From positions 27,593 to 91,592 of the forward strand of contig CALWSR010000009.1 in the NCBI GenBank assembly GCA_944384265.1: a stretch of 64,000 nt of DNA, given 5' to 3'. The stretch is from an uncultured Clostridia bacterium (lineage in GTDB: Bacteria > Bacillota > Clostridia > Lachnospirales > Anaerotignaceae). The notes under the pieces were generated by a model that was given only the letters and a program-made list of their open reading frames with translations, was not told where the DNA came from and did not search any database. The position numbers and the translations under genes are program-made. Positions 8,777-18,215 of this stretch are shown here, piece by piece (positions within the stretch are counted from its first letter, which is position 1; each line of letters starts with the position of its first letter).

Positions 8777-9049
8777 ATGGAACAAAAGCACAGCTTATTA
8801 CAAAAAATATATTTTGGGGAAATTGACGGAGCTGACAGAGAAATATTGCTCCCAAAATATTTGCGCTGCAAAGAAAAAGCCAGCTTGGCCTATCACTGCT
8901 TTTTAAAAAAACTGCCGGAAGAATTAAAAAAGGAATATGAAGCAGTATTTGACTTATATATGGAATTGTTCATTTTAGAGCAGCCTCAAACATTTATAGA
9001 CGGCTTTTCTATGGGTGTAAAAATGATGGCAGAGGTTTTAAAAGAATAA
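8777..9049 (+). CDS. Small helical protein, possibly DUF6809-like
   Basis: 90 residues. 'LLQKIYFGEIDGADREILLPKYL...FIDGFSMGVKMMAEVL' resembles the DUF6809-type small proteins common in Lachnospiraceae; function unknown. The start is ATG 8777 behind a GGGGGGG run; the longer frame from 8684 encodes a hydrophobic stretch that includes the RBS and is rejected. It is transcribed from the promoter at 8628-8656 and ends at a terminator that has been duplicated by R1 copy 2. Confidence 0.65.
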   Translation: MEQKHSLLQKIYFGEIDGADREILLPKYLRCKEKASLAYHCFLKKLPEELKKEYEAVFDLYMELFILEQPQTFIDGFSMGVKMMAEVLKE

Positions 9050-9057
9050 ATGACAAA

Positions 9058-9319
9058 AAGCTCTGGAATATCCAGAGCTTAGACTGTATAAAAACTAGAT
9101 TTTACAAGGGTTCGGAAGGAGTTGGGAAACGAAGGGGTTTCCAGCTAAAAGCCCCAGTCGGAATTTATTTTTGGCAGAGAAAAGCAGGCGTTTCCAGGCT
9201 TTTAGCCCATGGAGCTTCTGCTTTATACTGCTGTCGACTTTTCAAAGGCTTGTAGAAATCCTTTGACAACAGTGTGTCGACTTTTTCGACACACTGAAGC
9301 TCTGGAATATCCAGAGCTT
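9058..9319 (+). mobile_element. R1 element copy 2 inserted in a terminator, 23-bp target duplication
   Basis: Core 9081-9296 (216 bp) is flanked by identical 23-base direct repeats at 9058-9080 and 9297-9319. The duplicated target is a perfect palindrome (AGCTCTGGA, 3-base loop, TCCAGAGCT) with A and T tracts: the shared terminator of the 8777 gene and of convergent malQ. Both genes therefore still end at an intact hairpin. This looks like the youngest copy, as the duplication has no mismatch. The core ends with its own hairpin, AGTGTGTCGA pairing with TCGACACACT. Confidence 0.8.
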
Positions 9320-9325
9320 TTTTGA

Positions 9326-11101
9326 TTATCTTTTTTTTCTTTTTTGTTTTTTGGTGTGATGGGAGTGCTTTTGCACCTTTATATCTTCCTTTGGTGCCGG
9401 CTCCGTCTGATGCTTTTCTGTCGCCATCTTTTCTGTTTCCGCTTTTTCTGTTTCCGTTTTTTCTTGCAGAGGCTTTTCTGTATCAGCCCGTTCTGCCTCA
9501 GCCTCATTTTGCGGCAAACGGTTAAAAAGCTCTGCCAAATAGCGCAAGCCATAGGCATCCTCTTCTTTTAGCTGAAACATCTCAAAACGGAACTGCCAAT
9601 TTCCATTTGCCACACTTGGGGTGTTCATACGATGGCTGCTGTCCAGACGCAGCACATCCTGCATGGGGAATATGGAAAACATGGCTGTGGAGCTCATGGC
9701 CAGACGAATCAAATCCCATGCAATATTTTCCCCATTTATGTTCATATAACGGCGCACATGGTCTTTTTCATGCTCTGTGGCGGTACTATACCAGCCTATG
9801 GACGTATCATTATCATGAGTTCCTGTATAAACAACAGTGTTTTGCTCATAATTATGTGGTAAATAATCATTTTTATTGTCATCGCCAAAAGCAAAATGAA
9901 GCACTCTCATGCCGGGAAATGCTAATTTTTTTCTCAAATGGCGTACTTGGTCTGTAATAATACCCAAATCCTCTGCAATAATAGGCAGCTGGCCCAGCTC
10001 CTGCTCAACAGCGGAAAAAAGCTTTTCTCCCGGCCCCTTTTTCCATTGTCCTTTTGTGGCATCTTTATCTGCAAAGGGTACTGCCCAATAGCTTTCAAAG
10101 CCTCTAAAGTGGTCAATGCGCAATATGTCTACCATGTTTAATGCAGCGCCTATTCTTTCAATCCACCATTTATATTTTGTTTTTTGATGATGCTCCCAGT
10201 CATAAAGGGGATTGCCCCAAAGCTGTCCCGTCTGGCTGAAATAATCCGGAGGAACTCCTGCCACCACTGTGGGATAGCCGTTTTCATCCAAATAGTAATT
10301 TTGGGGATTTGCCCATGTATCTGCACTGTCATAGGCCACAAAAATGGGAATGTCCCCTATAATGCTAATCCCCTTTTCATTTGCATAGCTTTTTAAAGCA
10401 CTCCACTGGCGGAAAAATTCAAACTGCAAAAATTTATGCCTGTCTATGGCAGAGGCCAATTTTCTTTTCCACTTTTCCAGTGCGCCAAACTCTCTTTTTA
10501 CCAGCTCCTCAGGCCATGTACTCCATACAGCCCCAAAATAATAATCCTTTTGCACATTTGCAGCCAGCTTGGAGGCCGTTTTTTCTTCAAAGGCATAAAA
10601 TTCGTTTGAAAATCCTGCCGCCTGTCTTTCTGCTATAAAATAATCCTTTAAGGATACAAAAAGAGCATAATCATCCAGCCAAGAGGCATTTTTTGTGCAA
10701 AACCTGTGAAAATCAGACTGGTCTGCTGTAAATGCCTTTTTTTGAAAACGGCGGTGCGCTTTTTCAAAAAGCCCCCTTTTAAAAGGAATCACATTGCCAT
10801 AATCTGTTTTTTTGCAGGAAAAGCTGGGGGCATGATACAAATCTGCCTCCTCCAAATATCCCTTTTGGCAAAGTATCTCGGGGCTGATAAAAAGCGTATT
10901 GCCTGCAAATGTGGAAAAGCTTTGATAAGGAGAATCTCCAAAGCTGGTGGGTCCCAAAGGCAGTACCTGCCAAAGACTTTGTCCCGATTTTTCCAAATAA
11001 TCTATAAATGTATATGCATTTGGGCCAAAATCGCCTATGCCAAATTTGCTGGGCAAACTAGAGGGATGAAGCAATATGCCGCTGCTACGTTGAAATTTCA
11101 T
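9326..11101 (-). CDS. malQ: 4-alpha-glucanotransferase (amylomaltase)
   Basis: 591 residues, GH77. It begins 'SSGILLHPSSLPSKFGIGDFG' and carries 'DILRIDHFRGFESYW' (nucleophile Asp), 'IIAEDLGIIT' (acid/base Glu) and 'YTGTHDNDT' (third Asp). It transfers maltodextrin segments in glycogen or maltose metabolism. The start is ATG 11101 with AAAGGGTGA 6 bases upstream. Unusual: the usual ~500-residue enzyme is followed by a ~60-residue low-complexity tail rich in Glu, Thr and Ala, ending in a Lys/Arg/His block. No other glycogen gene is adjacent. Ends at the terminator next to R1 copy 2. Confidence 0.93.
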   Translation of the reverse strand: MKFQRSSGILLHPSSLPSKFGIGDFGPNAYTFIDYLEKSGQSLWQVLPLGPTSFGDSPYQSFSTFAGNTLFISPEILCQKGYLEEADLYHAPSFSCKKTDYGNVIPFKRGLFEKAHRRFQKKAFTADQSDFHRFCTKNASWLDDYALFVSLKDYFIAERQAAGFSNEFYAFEEKTASKLAANVQKDYYFGAVWSTWPEELVKREFGALEKWKRKLASAIDRHKFLQFEFFRQWSALKSYANEKGISIIGDIPIFVAYDSADTWANPQNYYLDENGYPTVVAGVPPDYFSQTGQLWGNPLYDWEHHQKTKYKWWIERIGAALNMVDILRIDHFRGFESYWAVPFADKDATKGQWKKGPGEKLFSAVEQELGQLPIIAEDLGIITDQVRHLRKKLAFPGMRVLHFAFGDDNKNDYLPHNYEQNTVVYTGTHDNDTSIGWYSTATEHEKDHVRRYMNINGENIAWDLIRLAMSSTAMFSIFPMQDVLRLDSSHRMNTPSVANGNWQFRFEMFQLKEEDAYGLRYLAELFNRLPQNEAEAERADTEKPLQEKTETEKAETEKMATEKHQTEPAPKEDIKVQKHSHHTKKQKRKKR

Positions 11102-11305
11102 AAATATCACCCTTTCTCTTTTGAATTTGTTTGACAATTTATATTTCTATTATATCGAAAAAAGAACGGTTTTACCACACCTTTATTTGACAAAATTCCA
11201 TTTCAAAATGGCTGTTTTTTGTTCTTTTGGGAAATTTATTATTGCATGAAAATTTTTTTAATACAAAAAATAAGTGTGCAACAATGAAATCAAAGGAGGA
11301 TTTCC

Positions 11306-11695
11306 ATGAAAAAAACAATCTTTTTTACAATAGGAACTCTTTTTGCACTGATGATTACCGTCACAGGCTGTGGGGAAAATGTATCCAACAATTTAGGCGG
11401 TGCTACCAGAGGCAGCAGCAGCACCTATGACCATAATTATGGGAACAATCCAGTAAAAGCCGAGGGCGAGGATATTTTAAACGACATGGGCTGGAACAAC
11501 GGCATGGGTGCCGGATATTGGGATTATTATGGCATTACAGACGGCATTTCCAATACCACTGCCATGAGAAACGGCATGACAGGCACCTATACAACCCCTA
11601 ACACTGCCACAGACGGCACAATGCAGCACAACAATACAACAGGTACTGTCAATGGCAAAAACAGCAATTTAGACAGTGCTTCTATTGCAGATTAA
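11306..11695 (+). CDS. Small lipoprotein, Asn/Gly/Thr-rich
   Basis: 129 residues. Lys-rich N-terminus, hydrophobic stretch and lipobox 'ITVTGC' at residues 17-22, so it is probably lipidated and anchored outside the membrane. The mature part is Gly, Asn and Thr rich ('NDMGWNNGMGAGYWDYYG') and not recognised. RBS AAAGGAGG 6 bases before ATG. The last codons and the stop fall in a 14-bp tandem repeat. Followed by a bidirectional terminator. Confidence 0.7.
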   Translation: MKKTIFFTIGTLFALMITVTGCGENVSNNLGGATRGSSSTYDHNYGNNPVKAEGEDILNDMGWNNGMGAGYWDYYGITDGISNTTAMRNGMTGTYTTPNTATDGTMQHNNTTGTVNGKNSNLDSASIAD

Positions 11696-11739
11696 GTATT
11701 ACAGATTAAGTATTGCAGATTAAACATTGCAGATTGATA
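11684..11739 (+). repeat. Four 14-bp tandem units over the lipoprotein stop codon
   Basis: Units of ATTGCAGATTAAGT with small changes. The stop codon TAA recurs in the first three units, so slippage would not extend the protein. Confidence 0.75.
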
Positions 11740-11771
11740 AAAAACAAAAACCATAACAAGCATTTGTTGTG

Positions 11772-11806
11772 AAAAAAGGCATCGGCTTTTGCTGTATGCC
11801 TTTTTT
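11772..11806 (+). terminator. Bidirectional terminator
   Basis: AAAAAAGGCAT pairs with ATGCCTTTTTT around a 13-base loop. Confidence 0.75.
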
Positions 11807-11835
11807 GCGCTGAAGGCATTGAAAAATAGCAAAAG

Positions 11836-11937
11836 CATTACAGCTTCTCTCTCATTACAGCTTCTTTCTCATTGCAGCTTCTCTCTCATTACAGCTTCTC
11901 TCTCATTACAGCTTCTCTCTCATTACAGCTTCTCTCT
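11836..11937 (+). repeat. Six 17-bp tandem repeats
   Basis: Unit CATTACAGCTTCTCTCT, six back-to-back copies, four of them identical. No spacers, so not a CRISPR array. No gene covers it. Confidence 0.85.
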
Positions 11938-12499
11938 AAGGCACAAAATCCCTGCTGTATATTTAAAAAAATTTATTTGACAAAATATTCCTTTGACAGC
12001 GGCAAACCATAACAATGATTTATCATCATTTTTCAACACAATAGAAATCAAAAACAATCCTTTTTGATTTTCCATAGCTTAGGAAGCTTTTTTACACAAT
12101 TTCATGCCCTTTCCATTTTTAAGCACAAAATGACTCCTTTTCCATTTTCTATGACACAGCCCTTGACAAAAATACATTGGTCAAACTAAAAATCACATCC
12201 AATTCCTTTTTCTTTTTATAAGCTGATTTGTCATCATTTTTACATCATGCCACTGTTTTTCATTTTATTTTTGCTTTGCGCCATACAAAATAGATTGCCA
12301 TTGGAGGCTTTTTTTGATTTCATACAAATTCATTTGTATCTGTTAAAAATGCTCTTTTTAATTGGGTGGTCATTTTTATCAAAAAAGCCTTTTAAAAGTT
12401 ACCATTTTCCAATGTTGGCATCATATCCTTCTGTTATATTGCTCCATTTTCAACCCATACCATGAACAAAATGGCAGGCTTTTTTTCTCAATGACTTAC
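11938..12499. other. Gene-poor stretch
   Basis: AT-rich, no convincing coding frame or structured site. The region 12739-13010 after R1 copy 3 is likewise empty apart from the DUF554 ribosome-binding site. Confidence 0.5.
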
Positions 12500-12738
12500 A
12501 AAAAGAGAAACAGCTTCCTTTCTCAGACTGTATCAAAACTAGATTTTACAAGGGGCAGAAGGGGTTGAAAAACGAAGGGGCTTCCAACTGAAATCCCCGG
12601 TGGGAATTTGCTTTTGACAGGAAAAAACAGGCGTTTCAAGGCTTTTATTCCACAAAACTTCTGTTTTATACTTCTGTCTACACGTCAAAGACTTGTATGA
12701 AATCTTTGACACACTGAAAAAGAAAAACAAGTTCCTTT
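12500..12738 (+). mobile_element. R1 element copy 3 with ~22-bp target duplication
   Basis: Core 12522-12716 aligns with the other R1 copies. Flanking direct repeats 12500-12521 and 12717-12738 match at 19 of 22 positions. The target is again hairpin-like (GAGAAA...TTTCTC). In this copy the stem AAAGCAG...CTGCTTT reads AAAACAG...CTGTTTT, a compensatory pair change. The right-end hairpin is partly deleted. Confidence 0.7.
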
Positions 12739-13010
12739 TTTATTTTCATTCTTTGTAGCAAAAATATAGCCAATCCATATCATATATGCTAAAATAATGT
12801 CAGCAAAAATGGGGCTATATTATATTTTTATAAAAATTGATATGATATTGTAAATGTAAATTTTTAATATAAACCAAAGGAATTGGTGTTACAAAGCAAT
12901 TTCCCGTGTATTGCCCCGCTATGACAGCATAAAAATACAGAAGGCTTTTTATTACTGTTTCATAGCTTTCCCTTTTCTATGAAAGCCAAAAAAGTATAAG
13001 GAGGAGAACC

Positions 13011-13700
13011 ATGCTCGGAACCATTACAAACTGTGGTACCATACTGGCAGGAAGCATCATTGGAGCCACACTGCACAAGGGTATCAAAGAAGAATATCAA
13101 CAAACTATGATGAATGGCCTTGGCTTGGCGGCACTGGCATTAGGCATTGGAAACTTTGCAAAGGCCATGCCAAACAGCCAATATCCTGTGCTGTTTATAT
13201 TCAGCATGGCAGCAGGGGGACTCATTGGCGCCATACTGGATTTGGATACAAAATTTCAAAATATTGCAAAAAAAGTGTCAAAAGGCAATTTGGCACAGGG
13301 CTTAACAACGGCTATCCTTTTGTTTTGTGTTGGCACACTGTCCATACTGGGGCCTATTGAAAGTGCTTTAAAGGGAGATAACACCCTTTTATTTACAAAT
13401 GCTATGCTAGACGGCGTCACCTCCATGGTGCTTGCCTCCAATTTCGGCATTGGCATTGCCCTTTCGGCAGGCATATTGTTTTTATGGCAGGGCAGCATTT
13501 ATATGCTGGCACAATATATCGGGGCATTTATCACACAGGATTTGATGACGGAAATTTCCATTGTGGGGGGCATTTTAATCGTAAGCTCTGCACTGGGCAT
13601 ATTAAACATTAAAAGCATCAAAACATTAAATTTGCTGCCTGCTCTTTTGATTCCTGCTGTTTACATGGCCATTGTATCTGTGCTGCACATTGGAGCATAA
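13011..13700 (+). CDS. DUF554 family membrane protein
   Basis: 229 residues with about six hydrophobic segments. It starts 'MLGTITNCGTILAGSIIGATLHKGI', the hallmark of the DUF554 (YdfK/YqgA) family; later 'NAMLDGVTSMVLASNFGIGIALSA' is also conserved. Integral inner-membrane protein, function unknown, possibly a transporter. RBS AAGGAGGAG 5 bases upstream. Stands alone. Confidence 0.88.
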   Translation: MLGTITNCGTILAGSIIGATLHKGIKEEYQQTMMNGLGLAALALGIGNFAKAMPNSQYPVLFIFSMAAGGLIGAILDLDTKFQNIAKKVSKGNLAQGLTTAILLFCVGTLSILGPIESALKGDNTLLFTNAMLDGVTSMVLASNFGIGIALSAGILFLWQGSIYMLAQYIGAFITQDLMTEISIVGGILIVSSALGILNIKSIKTLNLLPALLIPAVYMAIVSVLHIGA

Positions 13701-13953
13701 TACCTTTTTGTGAAAATATTCACATTTTTTTATGATACATGATATTTTATCAAATTGATAGTATAAAATTTTGTACATTTTTGTAAAATATTGTTTATTT
13801 CTTTGGATATGACAAAAATATCTTATATATTTTTTGTGCAAATTCCTTTTCTCTATTGCAGTCAAACCATGTTTCTTATATAATTTAATAAAAGAGAAAA
13901 TGACTCTTTCAAACAGTAAATTTTATATTGTCAAACAGTAAGGAGAGAAAGCT

Positions 13954-14406
13954 ATGACTGCTAAAACACATGGTTACATTACAAAAGAAATCGAGCTGGA
14001 ACAAATTTATCAGTTTATATTAAAATGGTTTGACCCTGCTGCCAGAGTCAACCGATATGAAAATAAAAACGGTGAAAACAACGAAATGGCTGTTTATTTC
14101 ACATACAAAGGAGAAGAACGCCGTTTATTTGCCATTGTTTATAAAAGCACAAAGTTTTCTAAAACAGGCCAAAAAGAAAGACAAATCTTTTTGGATTTGG
14201 GATATTGGGGTTATAGTGTGGAAATTATGAAGTCCATCATTTCCAATTTCTCCGGATATTTGGATGAAAATGACTGTGATGAAGAAGAAGCCTATTATAT
14301 TGAAGAGCATCCCGAGGGTATTATGCCAAATATCATCAAAATCACAAGAGCTGAGTTAAACAAAAGAATGGGCGGAACCGTAGTCATCATTGACGAAAAT
14401 CCATAA
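13954..14406 (+). CDS. Hypothetical soluble protein (150 aa)
   Basis: Not recognised. An alpha/beta protein with an acidic segment (DENDCDEEEAYYIEEHPEG, residues ~106-124) and no membrane segment or signal peptide. RBS AAGGAGAG 7 bases before ATG; codon use like its neighbours. Single-gene unit ending at a strong hairpin at 14468-14527. No functional clue from context. Confidence 0.75.
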   Translation: MTAKTHGYITKEIELEQIYQFILKWFDPAARVNRYENKNGENNEMAVYFTYKGEERRLFAIVYKSTKFSKTGQKERQIFLDLGYWGYSVEIMKSIISNFSGYLDENDCDEEEAYYIEEHPEGIMPNIIKITRAELNKRMGGTVVIIDENP

Positions 14407-14467
14407 TCAAAATGTTTTTTTAAAAATCCCACATTACATCACTGTTTTACACAATAAAATTACAATA

Positions 14468-14527
14468 CCTATCAGAAAATCAAAAAAGCACAGCTTCTTT
14501 TTATTTGATTTTTCTGATAGGTTTTTT
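14468..14527 (+). terminator. Strong terminator
   Basis: CCTATCAGAAAATCAAA pairs with TTTGATTTTTCTGATAGG, followed by TTTTTT. Confidence 0.8.
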
Positions 14528-14529
14528 CT

Positions 14530-16035
14530 ATTTTCATATAAAAAAATGGAGAATAACAAAAAATAGTGTGTAAAAAACCAGTGCCAAAAATTTCCGGTGC
14601 TGATAGCAATACAAAAGATATTACCATTTTTTATAGGTGATTGCTGTAAAAGCCACAGCATCGCTGTGATATTTTTTTAGTGTTTTTGTTTTTTGGCCTC
14701 ATAGGGCTATAAGCATAAAAACCGCCTTTGCATCCTTTTCAGTATTTTTACTGCAAAAAATCAGTTATGATTTACCGATTTTTGTCCCATTTTCTTTTCT
14801 CATGCTTGTTCCCATACAGGCACAGCCCTTTTGTATACCTGGCTCAGTGTTGTTTTCTCTATTTATTCCATTATGGTTTTATTTTTGTTATTTATGGGTA
14901 TATCAATATTGCAGCAGCTTTTTTGGGCTTAAAAGCCGTATGTCTATGCTTTATCATCCTTCCCTCGTTGGATGTTAAGCTGTGTGTTATATTTGTCATT
15001 CAATTTTATGCAAATATATATCTTACGGATGTGTTACGTTAATATGAAAAAGGAAATACAAAAATACAGATTAAAAATACAACAAAAAAGAAGCTGCCTT
15101 CAGAAGCTTTTTAGAAGAAAAACCAGTGTTTTCGTTGTTCCTCTGTATAGGAAACACCAGCAACAGAAGCAGGTGTAAAATTGGATAAAGAAGAATGGTT
15201 GTGTATAAAATTGTAGTAAAACAATAAATTTGTAATGCAATCTAAAGCAGAGGCAAAGGAATGAAATCCTATTTTACAAAATGAGGTGTACCTGTACTAT
15301 GGTACTTATAAATATACTCTTATCCATGTTGTCCATTCCCCTGTTGTTTTTGGCTATGTTTTGCTTTACAATAGTGTGGTCTGTTTTCCAATAGCAGTGA
15401 AAAAGGGCAGCTCTATTTTGTTATGCTTCTCCTATTTGTATGGGTTATATTTTCCTTTTCAAGTCTGATTTTCACTCTCATTGGCTGCCAGACTTCTCTT
15501 TATGCTTTAGCTTTCTCCTGTCTATGGCTTTGGCTCGCCTATATTCTCTCCTTCTTTTACAAACAGACATCAAAAAGAAAGCAGACAGCATTGATTAAAA
15601 TAGCCATTCTGCGGCTTTCACATAAAATAGAAAGCCATAAAGCATTGGTTCTTCACCACTCCAAGCCCATACTGTGGCTTTTCCATTTCAGACATTTTGG
15701 ATGGTACCATGCTTTCCTTTCATTTTTAGAGTCTTGGACACATTTGTAAAGCCCTCAATTTCTTTGTTTGCTTTTTAGAGCAATACCATTTTTCTCTCTG
15801 CAATGCCATATTCTTTTTCATACAAATCCTATACAAAATGGTGCGGCTGCTTTGCCGCTCATACAGTCCCTTTTTAAATGCCATAGCGCAAAATATGCTC
15901 CATATCTGTTTTTATTTATGACATCTCTTTTACACTGCAAACATAACAATGGCCTTTACCATACTCATTTTATAGAAACGCTTTTTTTCATTGCCAAAAT
16001 CCCCTCAGTCTATCAAAATTTGATGCATAAAAATC
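14530..16035. other. 1.5-kb stretch without an intact gene, possible decayed membrane-protein gene
   Basis: Only short frames without ribosome-binding sites. Between 15298 and 15760, two plus-strand frames in succession encode very hydrophobic segments: one starts at ATG 15298 behind a GAGGTG and stops after 31 codons, the next reads 'LLLFVWVIFSFSSLIFTLIG'. This may be the remains of a frameshifted membrane protein, but no family could be named. Confidence 0.3.
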
Positions 16036-16071
16036 AAAAGGCCTCAGCATAATCACTGCCAAGGCCTTTTT
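16036..16071 (-). terminator. Terminator after the 16077 gene
   Basis: AAAAGGCC pairs with GGCCTTTT, with T tracts on both sides. Confidence 0.65.
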
Positions 16072-16076
16072 CATAA

Positions 16077-16529
16077 TTATTTTTTTTCCTGAAGCTCTTT
16101 CATTTTCAAGCTCATTTTTTCGCTGAATGTTTTCTTTTTCTTGTTTGCCAAATTGGTTCCCTGTATTTTTACAATATAAATACCTGCCAATTCCACCTTT
16201 ACATTTTTTTTCACAGGCAAAATTTCAAAAACAGATTTGTCACACATCAAATTGACAATCTGAGGCCCCACCTTTGCCTTTACCAAAGGCATTTTTCTCA
16301 TTTTTGATGTTTTGGGCATTTGGTCATATACAGCCCTTGTCACATTAGAGGGCGTGGGCTTTTCCATTTTTTTATCAATGACAAAAATTTGTGTGGCAAT
16401 TTTATTTTGTTGAATAAAATCCTGGGCCTGTGTCACTCTTTTCATATTTTTGCGGTTAAAATAATAAACCAGACCAAGTGCCACAGCAAGCACAATAAGC
16501 ACAATAAATAATACATCCAATAACTGCAC
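16077..16529 (-). CDS. Membrane-anchored hypothetical protein (150 aa)
   Basis: One N-terminal transmembrane helix (residues ~4-24, 'LDVLFIVLIVLAVALGLVYYF'), then a basic cytoplasmic domain with a Lys-rich coiled end. Not recognised; overall similar to many small single-pass Firmicute proteins. The start is GTG 16529 with GAGGAGG 7 bases upstream. Divergent from cls across a 200-base gap. Confidence 0.7.
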   Translation of the reverse strand: MQLLDVLFIVLIVLAVALGLVYYFNRKNMKRVTQAQDFIQQNKIATQIFVIDKKMEKPTPSNVTRAVYDQMPKTSKMRKMPLVKAKVGPQIVNLMCDKSVFEILPVKKNVKVELAGIYIVKIQGTNLANKKKKTFSEKMSLKMKELQEKK

Positions 16530-16727
16530 TACATTTCCTCCTCTTTCTCTGCTTTTTACTGCATGGCAGTTGTTTCTATTTTAGCACTGTTTTTGTTTTT
16601 AGGAAATAGAAAATAAAAAAAATTTCTCTTTATTTTATATTGTTGCAAAAAAAGAGGAAAAAATGAAAAAAATACGTTATAATAAATGATGTATGAACTT
16701 TTATTTTTAGGAAATAGAGGTGATGAT

Positions 16728-18194
16728 ATGACATTTTTAGATTTTTTGCCTTTTTTGGTAATTGCCGTTTTTGTTTCCAATGTGATACTGGCAGGCTTTG
16801 TGGTGTTTTTTGAAAGAAGAAATCCTGCCAGCAGCTGGGCATGGCTGCTTGTGCTTTTTTTTATCCCTCTTTTCGGTTTTATCATATATATGGTATTTGG
16901 CAGAAACAGTAAAAGAGAAAAAATGTTTATTGAAAAAGAACGATATGATAATGAGGTATATTATCGGTATTTGTTTTTTAAGGATTATGCTTTAGACCAG
17001 GTGCGTCTGCAAAAAAAAATCATATCCAAAAAGCAGTCTTCTATTGTAAAAGAAAATTTGGATGATTTGGTGTTTTTGCACATCAATGCCGGCAGCTGGG
17101 TCACCACAAATAATACCATAAAGCATTTTATAGATGGTCAGAGCAAATTTGATGCCCTAATAGAAGACATACGCAATGCCAAAAAATTTATACACATGGA
17201 ATACTACATTCTCAGAGGAGATACATTGGGCAAAAAAATCGTTCATGAGCTGGCATTGAAGGCAAAAGAAGGCGTTGAGGTACGCCTGTTATATGACGGC
17301 ATGGGCTGCGCCCGTCTTCCCCGTTGTTTTTTTGAGGAGCTGGAAAAAAACGGAGGACATACAGCCCCATTTCTGCCCCGTTTTTTAATCCGTCTCAACT
17401 ATCGAGACCACAGAAAGCTCTGTATCATAGACGGAGAAATCGGCTACATTGGCGGCTTTAACATCGGCAATGAATATTTGGGCATTGTCAAAAGATATGG
17501 CCCTTGGAGAGACACCCATTTAAAAATACAGGGAGATGCCGTGGACCAATTACAAATTCGATTTATGATGGACTGGAATTTTACAGCCTCTGATGCTACC
17601 ATTGCTTTAAAAGAAAAGTATTTTCCCCAAAGGGAACAGACAGAGGGCATCAAAATGCAGATTGTTTCCAGCGGGCCGGACACAGTTTGGAAAAATATTT
17701 GGAATGGCTATTTTAAAATGATAACAGAGGCAGAAAAGCATATTTATATCGAAACCCCCTATTTTGTTCCGGACGACGGCATATTGGAGGCTCTGCGGGT
17801 TGCAGCTCTTTCCGGCATTGATGTACGCATCATCATTCCGGGAAATCCTGACCACTTTTTTGTTTACTGGGCAAGTATGTCCTATCTGGGTGAGCTGTTG
17901 GATGCAGGTGTGCGCTGTTATCAGTACGAAAAGGGCTTTATACACGCAAAAGCAGTATTTATAGACGGAGAAATCTGCTCCATTGGCACAGCAAATATGG
18001 ATATACGCAGCTTTGATTTAAACTTTGAGGTCAATGCCTTTTTGTATGATAAACAAACCACGAAAATGCTGGAAGAGGATTTTTTAAACGACTTAAAAAA
18101 TTGTGTAGAAATCACCAAGGAATGGTATGTAAAACGAAAATGGTGGTTCCGTGTAAAGGAATCTGTTTCTCGTTTGATTTCTCCCATGCTATAA
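16728..18194 (+). CDS. cls: Cardiolipin synthase
   Basis: 488 residues. Two N-terminal transmembrane helices (PLD-nuclease N domain, residues ~5-60), then two phospholipase D domains with HKD motifs 'HRKLCIID' and 'HAKAVFID', each followed by Gly-Gly-Phe-Asn or Gly-Thr-Ala-Asn. It condenses two phosphatidylglycerols to cardiolipin and glycerol at the membrane. The start is ATG 16728 with GAGGTGAT just upstream, rather than 16686. Followed 21 bases later by an acyl-ACP thioesterase, so the pair may be cotranscribed around lipid metabolism. Confidence 0.92.
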   Translation: MTFLDFLPFLVIAVFVSNVILAGFVVFFERRNPASSWAWLLVLFFIPLFGFIIYMVFGRNSKREKMFIEKERYDNEVYYRYLFFKDYALDQVRLQKKIISKKQSSIVKENLDDLVFLHINAGSWVTTNNTIKHFIDGQSKFDALIEDIRNAKKFIHMEYYILRGDTLGKKIVHELALKAKEGVEVRLLYDGMGCARLPRCFFEELEKNGGHTAPFLPRFLIRLNYRDHRKLCIIDGEIGYIGGFNIGNEYLGIVKRYGPWRDTHLKIQGDAVDQLQIRFMMDWNFTASDATIALKEKYFPQREQTEGIKMQIVSSGPDTVWKNIWNGYFKMITEAEKHIYIETPYFVPDDGILEALRVAALSGIDVRIIIPGNPDHFFVYWASMSYLGELLDAGVRCYQYEKGFIHAKAVFIDGEICSIGTANMDIRSFDLNFEVNAFLYDKQTTKMLEEDFLNDLKNCVEITKEWYVKRKWWFRVKESVSRLISPML

Positions 18195-18215
18195 TCATTG
18201 ATAAGGAGATGCATC

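Noticed and set aside
11836..11937. Direct repeats resembling a CRISPR array
   Set aside because: The units are back to back with no spacers and no cas genes are near.
14728..15042. 104-codon hydrophobic frame
   Set aside because: Begins at TTG without RBS and shows no family pattern; left as part of a gene-poor region.
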